The translations under genes were made by a program, and so were the position numbers. Shown one piece after another: positions 1 through 5,602 of a stretch of DNA of 6,900 nt; position 1 is the stretch's first letter, and each line of letters starts with the position of its first letter. The stretch lies in assembly GCA_964461135.1 (NCBI GenBank), contig CAYWTB010000142.1, positions 1-6,900 of the forward strand, written 5' to 3'. The notes beneath the pieces are model-generated. The model did not search any database. It worked only from the letters and a program-made list of their open reading frames with translations, and was not told where the DNA came from. The DNA comes from RQOF01 sp964461135 (GTDB lineage Bacteria > Calditrichota > Calditrichia > RBG-13-44-9).

Positions 1-1363
1 GTCTATGTAGTGTAATTAATTCATGAACTGAGTCATTAACTAAAAAACGCGGCGCTCCGCTAATCAGGGGAAGCTCATTATACTGATAGTGATACCAGCT
101 CCTGCCGTTGAAGTGGGATACCATACCAAAGTCGCCGACTATGAAGACATCATTCAGAGAATTTCCCCGGACGGCTTCTTTGTATATAAGAGGCAGATCC
201 GGCAAATCTTTCCAGTGTGTATCAGAAAGTCGGTTCTTCCTAAAGAGACCATTTCCGGCCACATAGTACACTCGGGATGGTTCAAACCAAACACTGTTTA
301 CATTCACATGAAGACCGGTAGTATCCACGGGGATCACCTGTAAATCCGATATTCTTAGTAGGTCCATTTTACGACCCTGGTTTCTCAGGGAAGCCACTGC
401 CAGTATTTCAGTCTCTCCGGTCGAAGGATTCAGGGCTCCCCAAATGTCCCGGATTGGCAAATCAGTTCCACTTTCCAGATTTTGCCAGAAGGTACCGTTG
501 TAATGAGCAATTTTGCCTATTGCCCCTACACCATATATGTTGGTTTCATCCGTTCCCCACAATTTATAGGATGATACCGGAACGCATTCTAAATCATCCT
601 GTACTTTTCCATTCCAGTGAGTAAATTGTGATCCAGCAGAGATGAATATATCATCATGATTGAAACCTAAGATACAATTTGCCGGTGCCGGAAAAGTGCT
701 CGGTTGGTTACAAAAATATCTGAATTGTATTTGCTTCAACTCCCACTGACTCCTATCCCAATGTATTGCATTGTAATCCAGTTCCGGATGTAAACTGTCT
801 CCGGTGACATCTCCCACCGCCCAGATATCATTTTCATTAACAATAGCCACATCACGAAATTCACTGGAGCCGTGATAACCACCAAAGGTATAGGATGTCC
901 ACTGAAACTCATGACTGGTGGTGTCCATGGTGGTGATGCTTAGTTCATTGCTCAGGGCAGAAAGAGCCCCGATCTTGTAGAGTTGCAGATGGTAGCTATA
1001 TGAATGTGCCGGTAGCAAAAGAGTGTCGGTTAAGGTAGTGTCCGTTGTATTTAATTTACCTTGTAGTACCAGGGAATCATCCCGCAGCAGCTTGAAGTCC
1101 ATCGGTAAATCGATATTGCCGGTTTGGACATTAAACCAGACATCGGTGACGGCGGCATAGTCCAGGCTCAGGGTGAGGTGCTGTTGGAGGAGAGAGGTGG
1201 TGTTCTTTTCACATCCTGTTAAAAGCAAGACAAAAGACAAAAGACAAAAGAAAAAAGGGAAGGAAGAAAATGCGGAGAAGTGGGGAGGCTGGCTGTGAAA
1301 TTTCACTGCCGGTGATTGAGCCGGAATGAGGAGGCCGGAGTGAGTGAGTGAATGGTGACTCAT
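1..1363 (-). CDS. Lipoprotein with FN3-like domain and NDIW-type repeats (C terminus cut off by window edge)
   Basis: I translated this frame by hand from ATG at 1363 to the window edge; it is open throughout, giving 454 visible residues. Residues 35-50 are a hydrophobic stretch ending in the lipobox L-L-T-G-C, so Cys51 should be lipidated by Lgt and cleaved by signal peptidase II, placing the protein in the periplasm or on the outer membrane. Residues about 57-150 look like a fibronectin-III-type beta domain ending in TTMDTTSHEF. After it come spaced propeller-like motifs: NENDIWAVGD (176-185), HDDIFISAG, TNIYGVGAIGKIAHYNG, NDVFIVGDFG followed by HFNGRSW. I recognise this layout as a common, functionally uncharacterised lipoprotein family of Ignavibacteria and relatives, and by that comparison only a few tens of residues should be missing. 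The ATG is preferred for its AAGGAA site 8 nt upstream. The resulting 34-residue N-region before the hydrophobic stretch is unusually long; a GTG at 1306 would give a conventional signal peptide with Cys32 but lacks a good ribosome site. No enzyme function is visible; binding or adhesion is only a guess. Confidence 0.8.
   Translation of the reverse strand, partial: MSHHSLTHSGLLIPAQSPAVKFHSQPPHFSAFSSFPFFFCLLSFVLLLTGCEKNTTSLLQQHLTLSLDYAAVTDVWFNVQTGNIDLPMDFKLLRDDSLVLQGKLNTTDTTLTDTLLLPAHSYSYHLQLYKIGALSALSNELSITTMDTTSHEFQWTSYTFGGYHGSSEFRDVAIVNENDIWAVGDVTGDSLHPELDYNAIHWDRSQWELKQIQFRYFCNQPSTFPAPANCILGFNHDDIFISAGSQFTHWNGKVQDDLECVPVSSYKLWGTDETNIYGVGAIGKIAHYNGTFWQNLESGTDLPIRDIWGALNPSTGETEILAVASLRNQGRKMDLLRISDLQVIPVDTTGLHVNVNSVWFEPSRVYYVAGNGLFRKNRLSDTHWKDLPDLPLIYKEAVRGNSLNDVFIVGDFGMVSHFNGRSWYHYQYNELPLISGAPRFLVNDSVHELITLHR
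1227..1247. repeat. Three tandem copies of 7-bp AAGACAA inside the lipoprotein signal peptide
   Basis: On the plus strand the unit AAGACAA occurs at 1227-1233, 1234-1240 and 1241-1247, followed by the near-copy AAGAAAA. On the coding minus strand this is a TTGTCTT tandem encoding residues about 40-46 (C-L-L-S-F-V-L), the core of the signal peptide. Seven is not a multiple of three, so gain or loss of one unit would shift the reading frame. The same heptamer opens the array at 5455. Confidence 0.85.
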
Positions 1364-1371
1364 GTGCCTGG

Positions 1372-1377
1372 TTCCTT
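1372..1377 (-). promoter_or_regulatory. Ribosome binding site of the lipoprotein gene
   Basis: AAGGAA on the minus strand lies 8 nt before the ATG at 1363. It is the main reason for choosing this start over the downstream GTG at 1306, which has only a weak CCGGCA in front of it. Confidence 0.6.
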
Positions 1378-1401
1378 CCGCATGTACAGGATTACAATCT
1401 C

Positions 1402-1430
1402 AACTTACGGGTTTTAAGGGAAATTGTCAA
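1402..1430 (-). promoter_or_regulatory. Possible promoter for the lipoprotein gene
   Basis: In the 144-bp gap after the ABC gene, the minus strand shows TTGACA (1425-1430), then 17 nt, then TAAGTT (1402-1407), about 38 nt before the start codon. The -35 box is a perfect sigma-70 consensus, but the -10 box matches at only three of six positions. If the host uses the Bacteroidetes-type consensus this reading would not hold. I see no hairpin with a T-run in this gap, so read-through from the ABC gene is also possible. Confidence 0.3.
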
Positions 1431-1507
1431 GCAGAGATGTGTTGGTAACGGTAAATGGGTGGAGAAGAGCTTGCCGGTCGTCTGAACCGCGATGACACGT
1501 TCTTTCG

Positions 1508-3247
1508 CTACTGCACGCTCTCGATTTCCATCTCCAGCAGCTGCTTGCGATGAACCTGGGCGTATAAGCCTTCCTGTGTGATCAGCTCGGCGTGGGTTCC
1601 CTGCTCCGAGATCCGACCCTCCTGCAATACCATGATATGATCGGCATTCTGCAGGGTGCTGATGCGGTGTGAAATCAGTATAACGGTTTTGTCAGGAAAA
1701 ATGGTTTTCAGGTTTTTCAGGATGGCTTCCTCGGTATAGGTATCCAGGGCGGAGAAGGCATCGTCCAGGATCAGGATCCGGGGATTGGCCAGGATGGCCC
1801 GGGCAATGGAAACGCGCTGTTTCTGACCTCCCGAGATATTGATGCCGCGCTCGCCCAGGAATGAATCATAACCTTCGGGGAATTCCTGGATCTCCTGGTC
1901 AATGGCGGCAATCTGCGCCGCCCGGATGACCTCTTCACGGCTGGCATCGTGCCGGGCAAAGGCAATATTGTTATGAATGGTGTCAGAAAACAGGAACGTG
2001 TCCTGAGTAACATACCCGATCTGGCTGCGCAGGGATTGCAGCTGGTATTCATTGATGTCGAGGTCATCAATAAAAAGCACTCCTTTTTCCAGCGGATAGA
2101 GATGGGGAATGAGGCGTACCAGGGTGGTTTTTCCGCTGCCGGTTTGTCCCAGTAAACCCACCGTGGTATGGGGCTCAATAATAAAACTGATATTTTTCAG
2201 AACGGGCGTTTCTTCGTAAGTGAAACTGAGATCCCGGAATTCGATTCGTCCGTTAACCTTATCAGGCAGCAGCAAATAGGGGTCGTCATGCACGTCCGGC
2301 TCAGCATCCAGAATCAGGCGAATACGCTTCATGGAGGCGGTTCCCTGCTGGTAGAGCCCGATGACCCATCCCAGGGCAATGGAGGGCCACACCAGCATGC
2401 CCAGGTAGAGCATGAAGGCGGTAAGTTCTCCGATGGTTATGGTCTTGTCGATCACCAGCTTGCCGCCTCCCAGCAGTACCAGCAGCACCGCCAACCCGAT
2501 GATAAACATGAGGCTGGGGTGAAAAGCGGCATAAACCCTGGCGAAGCTGAGGTTTTTCTCCATATAGTCTTCATTTAAATCCTGAAAGCGTTTGATTTGG
2601 TGCTTTTCACGCACAAAAGCCTGGATAATGGACATGCCGGACAGGTTTTCCTGCACGAAGGTGCTGATGGTTCCCAGCTGAGCCTGAATTTTTTCATAAC
2701 GCCGGTTAATGGCTTTCCCAAAACGGTTAACCAGGATAGCCATGACCGGAAAAGGAATCAGGGCCAGTCCGGTGAGGGTGGGACTGATGATCAGCATCAT
2801 GGGAATAACGAATAAAAAAGCCGCAATGGTATTAACCGAATAAGCAATCCCCGGTCCCAGTACGGAACGCACCGCATTCATATCATTGGTGGTGCGGCTC
2901 ATGATATCCCCGGTGGGATGCTGGTTATAGAAGCTGGCGGAAAGGCTCTCCAGTTTCCAGAACACGTCATTCCGCAGATCATTTTCAATTTCGCGCGAGG
3001 CCACAATTATGGTGCGCCGCATAAGAAACATAAATACACCCTGCGCAAAGGAAACCACAACAATCAACAGGGCATCGTTGCGGATATGGTAAAGTTGCAA
3101 ACTATGCTGCAGCGAATCGATGGCACTCTGCACGATGCGGGGATTGATCACTTTAAAAATATTGGTAAAAATGACAAATACGATCCCCAGGCCAAATTTC
3201 CAGCGGTAACGCAGAAGATATTCTTTCAGGTATATCAGAATACGAAT
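1508..3247 (-). CDS. ABC exporter half-transporter (membrane domain + ATPase), MdlA/YheI-like, probable ATT start
   Basis: A type IV (MsbA-fold) ABC exporter half-transporter that would dimerise in the inner membrane and use ATP to export lipids, drugs or peptides; the substrate cannot be read from sequence. From the proposed ATT at 3247 it has 579 residues, normal for the family. Six hydrophobic segments lie at about 17-40, 58-82, 137-156, 158-177, 246-266 and 274-298. The ATPase domain shows an A-loop Tyr344, Walker A GQTGSGKT (367-374), Q-loop Gln415, signature ISGGQ (471-475), Walker B ILILDD with Asp495 and Asp496, D-loop SALD (499-502) and H-loop His527. Residue 496 is Asp where active exporters have the catalytic Glu; in heterodimers such as TM287/288 and BmrCD, one half carries this change. 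The C-terminal RKQLLE resembles MdlA. The first conventional start, GTG at 3151, lacks a ribosome site and would remove most of the first membrane segment. No partner half lies on either side. The lipoprotein follows 144 bp downstream on the same strand. Confidence 0.93.
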   Translation of the reverse strand: MRILIYLKEYLLRYRWKFGLGIVFVIFTNIFKVINPRIVQSAIDSLQHSLQLYHIRNDALLIVVVSFAQGVFMFLMRRTIIVASREIENDLRNDVFWKLESLSASFYNQHPTGDIMSRTTNDMNAVRSVLGPGIAYSVNTIAAFLFVIPMMLIISPTLTGLALIPFPVMAILVNRFGKAINRRYEKIQAQLGTISTFVQENLSGMSIIQAFVREKHQIKRFQDLNEDYMEKNLSFARVYAAFHPSLMFIIGLAVLLVLLGGGKLVIDKTITIGELTAFMLYLGMLVWPSIALGWVIGLYQQGTASMKRIRLILDAEPDVHDDPYLLLPDKVNGRIEFRDLSFTYEETPVLKNISFIIEPHTTVGLLGQTGSGKTTLVRLIPHLYPLEKGVLFIDDLDINEYQLQSLRSQIGYVTQDTFLFSDTIHNNIAFARHDASREEVIRAAQIAAIDQEIQEFPEGYDSFLGERGINISGGQKQRVSIARAILANPRILILDDAFSALDTYTEEAILKNLKTIFPDKTVILISHRISTLQNADHIMVLQEGRISEQGTHAELITQEGLYAQVHRKQLLEMEIESVQ

Positions 3248-3253
3248 GAACGG

Positions 3254-3259
3254 CTCCTT
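3254..3259 (-). promoter_or_regulatory. Strong Shine-Dalgarno site that points to an ATT start for the ABC gene
   Basis: The minus strand carries A-rich AAAGGAG with its AAGGAG core here, 6 nt before ATT at 3247-3245. An in-frame TAA at 3265-3263 lies just upstream, so translation cannot begin further out. Between this stop and GTG at 3151 there is no ATG, GTG or TTG in frame; the only near-starts are ATT (3247, 3241), CTG (3238, 3229, 3214) and ATA (3235). A TATATT hexamer at 3286-3281 could be the -10 of its promoter, but no -35 box fits well. Confidence 0.65.
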
Positions 3260-3563
3260 TTTTTAGAATTTTTAATTTACAATATAACACCTGATAATAA
3301 AACAAGTTTCCGGTAAAAATGCAGAGGGTGGTGAAGGTGGTTTTATTTTCTGACGTGTTTTACAGGATATAGGACAAATTTTCTGTTGCTTATGAGTTAG
3401 AAAGCCCTGTCGTATATGAAAAGATAGTTCAAATAAATATGACGGTTTCTAATGTTATTTGACCTACCCCTAAATCCCCCGTCTGGCCACCCGTCAGGCC
3501 GGATAGGCCTTCCTTATGCATAGGTATTACTATCTGGTTAAGGAGAATGCATTGAATAAAAGA

Positions 3564-3739
3564 GACCTTCAGAAAAAATCAGTCGAAATTCCGGAGCATC
3601 GAGCGTAAAAATTCTTTCTGTCTGAGCCAGCACTCAATAAATGCAAAAAAACTTAATTAATATTCTACTATTGAGTGCGGGCGAGTTTAAGAATTTTAGT
3701 GAGATGCACCGTTGAATTTCCAGATTTTTTCTGACAGTC
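3564..3739. repeat. Large imperfect palindrome (about 75-nt arms, 29-nt AT-rich loop)
   Basis: The left arm (3564-3639) and the reverse complement of the right arm (3669-3739) align along their whole length. Shared blocks, outside to inside, are TCAGAAAAAATC, GAAATTC, GCATC, TAAAA(A)TTCTT and a perfect innermost 10-bp match, GCACTCAATA (3630-3639) with TATTGAGTGC (3669-3678). Small indels separate the blocks. There is no open frame in it, so it is not a transposase gene. It resembles a MITE-like or REP-like element, or the template for a long structured RNA; I cannot tell which. I found no clear target-site duplication by eye. Confidence 0.75.
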
Positions 3740-3776
3740 TTGATTTTTTGGTTCTTTTGCATCAAGGCAAAAGAAC
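3739..3776. repeat. Perfect 10-bp hairpin with loop complementary to its 5' flank
   Basis: GTTCTTTTGC (3751-3760) pairs perfectly with GCAAAAGAAC (3767-3776) around the 6-nt loop ATCAAG (3761-3766). The loop is the exact reverse complement of CTTGAT at 3739-3744, just upstream, so a competing or pseudoknot-type pairing is possible. T6 (3744-3749) and A6 (3781-3786) could extend the stem across an internal loop. No T-run follows the stem on either strand, so it does not look like an intrinsic terminator. It abuts the right end of the large palindrome and may be part of the same element. Confidence 0.7.
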
Positions 3777-3818
3777 ATCTAAAAAACAATTATAAAAATG
3801 GATTGCCATAAAATGCTA

Positions 3819-3824
3819 TATAAT
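3819..3824 (+). promoter_or_regulatory. Candidate -10 box for the glycerate kinase gene
   Basis: A perfect TATAAT stands in the AT-rich segment 163 nt before the kinase start. The overlapping TATATA (3817-3822) is preceded by TGC and could be read as an extended -10. No -35 box sits at 16-18 nt; TTGCCA at 3803 is too close. In AT-rich DNA such a hexamer can occur by chance. Confidence 0.2.
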
Positions 3825-3973
3825 CCATGTGATGCAATTTATTCTGATCTGATCATTTGAGGATAAATCCATATTATACAATACGATTGTTTTACACATA
3901 CCTAATCTCTCAGGATAAGTTGCCCTGTTTGCCTGTCTTATTCCAAACGAGCAGAAAACATAATAAAGCAGCG

Positions 3974-3979
3974 AAGGAA
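3974..3979 (+). promoter_or_regulatory. Ribosome binding site supporting the GTG start of the kinase
   Basis: AAGGAA lies 7 nt before GTG at 3987, the best-spaced purine motif upstream of the gene. ATG at 4029 also has a usable AAGGG 4 nt upstream, and ATG at 4074, where family similarity begins, has AGG directly abutting it. The start is therefore not settled. Confidence 0.45.
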
Positions 3980-3986
3980 TTTTAGG

Positions 3987-5399
3987 GTGTATCATTCTCT
4001 TGAATCCTCAGCAGAGAAAAAGGGTTGCATGACCGATAAGGTCTGTCTAATTTCAGGTAAAAGCGAGCACAGGATGGATCAACTGAGAGAAGCGGCCGAA
4101 GCCATTATTCAGGCGGCTATTGAGGCAGTGAAACCGGAACGGGTTATTCAACGGAAAGTTCGTCTGGAGAATGCCCGGCTTACTGTTGACTCTCTGCAGT
4201 TGGAGTTGAAAGATTTCGAAAAAACATATGTGGTAGGTGCAGGAAAAGCCTCCGCACTGATGGCCCGGGAAATGGAAAATCTGCTGGGTGAGAAGCTGTT
4301 TTACGGTGTGGTGACGGTAAAATACGGTCACGGTGCGCCCTGCCGTAAGATCCGCATCCTGGAGGCGGGACACCCGGTACTGGACGAAAACGGACTGAAT
4401 GCCACCACCCAGATTCTGCAGACGGCAGACGGGGCGGGAGATAAGGATCTTGTGTTCTGCCTGCTTTCGGGGGGTGGTTCGGCTCTGCTGGAAAAACTTC
4501 CCGCAGGCCTCACCTTAAAAGACGTTCAGAAGGTGTTCCAGCTGCTGCTGGGAAGCGGGGCTAATATTGAGGAGATTAATGTGGTGCGCAAACATCTCTC
4601 CCTAGTAAAGGGAGGACAGCTGGCACGGGCTGTTGCCCCGGCCACCTGCGTCAGCCTCATCCTCTCGGACGTGATCGGAGATCCCCTGCCGTCCATCGCC
4701 TCCGGCCCCACCTCACCGGATCCCTCAACCTTCGGAGACGCCTGGAAGATCATGGAACGGTACGGTTTGATTGATCAGCTTGCGGCCGGCGTGAGGGACT
4801 ATTTCCGTAAAGGATGTGATGGTCAGGTGGCGGAAACGCCCAAAGCGGGTGATCCATTGTTTGAGAAAGTTTATAATATCATTCTGGGAAATAATCTGGA
4901 TGCGCTATATGTGGCCAGGCAGAAAGCAGAATCCCTGGGATTTAATACTCTCATCCTGTCCTCGCGTATTCAGGGTGAAGCGCGTGAAGTAGCCAAAGTA
5001 CTGGCGGGAATGGCACAGGAAATATTGTCTACCGGACTGCCGGTTAGCCGCCCGGCCTGCCTGCTGCTGGGCGGGGAAACTACCGTTACCTTGAAAGGAA
5101 GCGGTATAGGCGGCCGTAATCAGGAACTGGCACTGGCCGCGCTTCTGGCTATGAAAAACGTGCCGGAAACGCACCTGATTTTCAGCTGCGGTACCGATGG
5201 TAGCGATGGGCCCACCGATGCCGCCGGTGGAATGGCCTATCCTGCCATGTGGGAGAAGGTCCGCGAGCAAAACCTGGATCCGGCAGTTTTCCTGCAGGAC
5301 AATAACGCCTACCCGTTTTTGCAAAAAACCTCTGGCCTGATTATAACCGGACCCACCGGTACCAATGTTATGGACATCATGGCCGTACTGATACCCTGA
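3987..5399 (+). CDS. gckA: Glycerate 2-kinase (DUF4147/MOFRL family)
   Basis: Cytoplasmic class II glycerate kinase that phosphorylates D-glycerate with ATP to 2-phosphoglycerate, feeding glyoxylate, serine or sugar-acid breakdown into lower glycolysis. The N-terminal DUF4147 domain (about residues 30-270) shows VVGAGKAS (82-89, with the conserved Lys87), EAGHP (126-130), the glycine-rich LLSGGGSALLE (159-169), INVVRKHLS (197-205) and LSDVIGDP (226-233). The C-terminal MOFRL domain (about 355-465) shows LLGGETTV, GGRNQELALA, GTDGSDGPTDAAGG (402-415) and ITGPTGTNVMD (453-463). All expected family motifs are present, so it should be active. From GTG it has 470 residues; the first 29 have no family counterpart, and ATG at 4074 would give the usual length of about 441. 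The gene stands alone on its strand. No other glycerate pathway gene is nearby. The symbol follows the COG2379 GckA naming; the assignment rests on motifs, not a search. Confidence 0.93.
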   Translation: MYHSLESSAEKKGCMTDKVCLISGKSEHRMDQLREAAEAIIQAAIEAVKPERVIQRKVRLENARLTVDSLQLELKDFEKTYVVGAGKASALMAREMENLLGEKLFYGVVTVKYGHGAPCRKIRILEAGHPVLDENGLNATTQILQTADGAGDKDLVFCLLSGGGSALLEKLPAGLTLKDVQKVFQLLLGSGANIEEINVVRKHLSLVKGGQLARAVAPATCVSLILSDVIGDPLPSIASGPTSPDPSTFGDAWKIMERYGLIDQLAAGVRDYFRKGCDGQVAETPKAGDPLFEKVYNIILGNNLDALYVARQKAESLGFNTLILSSRIQGEAREVAKVLAGMAQEILSTGLPVSRPACLLLGGETTVTLKGSGIGGRNQELALAALLAMKNVPETHLIFSCGTDGSDGPTDAAGGMAYPAMWEKVREQNLDPAVFLQDNNAYPFLQKTSGLIITGPTGTNVMDIMAVLIP

Positions 5400-5431
5400 C
5401 ACAAAATGATTCTGTATTACTTTTTGGTCTT

Positions 5432-5596
5432 GCGTGGAACTGCACTTGGAGTATAAGACAACAAGACACAAGATACAAGATAGCAAGTACAAAGTACAAA
5501 GTACAAAAGACTCCGATTTAATATTTTGCAAAAATTCTTGTGTCTTGTATCTTGTTATCTTGTTGTCTTCCTTATTCCAGGATAAAAAGCTCCACT
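5432..5596. repeat. Palindromic heptamer-repeat array between convergent genes
   Basis: This repeat nearly fills the 203-bp gap between the two convergent stop codons. The left array (about 5455-5510) is a chain of degenerate 7-bp units: AAGACAA, then ACAAGAC/ACAAGAT-like units, then three exact AAGTACA copies (5485-5505). The right array (5537-5569) is the same kind of unit in inverse orientation. Its reverse complement aligns with 5455-5487 over 33 nt with only a few differences; both start AAGACAACAAGA and contain CAAGATACAAGA. Weaker pairing extends outward to GCGTGGAAC (5432-5440) and GCTCCACTC (5588-5596). The stem is AT-rich with no T-run, so a terminator role is possible but not indicated. 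A plus-strand reading frame across it (5434-5727) merely translates the repeat and runs into sppA antisense. Confidence 0.8.
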
Positions 5597-5602
5597 CAAT
5601 TT

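Larger units (their letters stand above)
3248..3986. other. Non-coding divergent intergenic region, repeat-rich
   Basis: This 739-bp stretch separates the divergent ABC and glycerate kinase genes. I see no credible open reading frame. It holds, in order: the ABC gene's ribosome site; a weak inverted repeat, TTAGAAA (3397-3403) with TTTCTAA (3446-3452) and an inner GTCGTATAT/ATATGAC match; a pyrimidine-rich CTACCCCTAAATCCCC tract at 3464-3479, followed by two near-identical copies of CCCGTCTGGCC/CCCGTCAGGCC; the long palindrome 3564-3739; the short perfect hairpin 3751-3776; an AT-rich segment with a TATAAT box; and the kinase ribosome site. Base composition is clearly more AT-rich than the flanking genes. 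Confidence 0.8.

Noticed and set aside
89..343. Plus-strand 84-residue reading frame
   Set aside because: Antisense to the lipoprotein frame, which is open for 454 codons with a signal peptide and family motifs.
3149..3151. GTG at 3151 as the start of the ABC transporter
   Set aside because: It has no ribosome site, drops most of the first membrane segment, and leaves 32 codons of family-like open frame with a strong Shine-Dalgarno site upstream.
2168..3316. Several plus-strand reading frames opposite the ABC gene
   Set aside because: They are antisense shadows; the minus strand carries a complete set of ABC motifs.
3397..3452. Inverted repeat TTAGAAA/TTTCTAA as a structured element
   Set aside because: Only a 7-bp perfect stem plus a loose inner match with a large loop; in AT-rich DNA this is close to chance, so it is mentioned only in the intergenic description.
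3751..3776. Intrinsic terminator
   Set aside because: The stem is perfect but AT-rich, no T-run follows it on either strand, and it lies far from any gene end.
4905..5531. Minus-strand 208-residue reading frame across the kinase 3' end
   Set aside because: It lies antisense to the conserved MOFRL domain and begins inside the repeat array; no recognisable domain.
5455..5569. CRISPR array
   Set aside because: The repeated units are 7 bp, contiguous and degenerate, without spacers, and the two halves are inverted.
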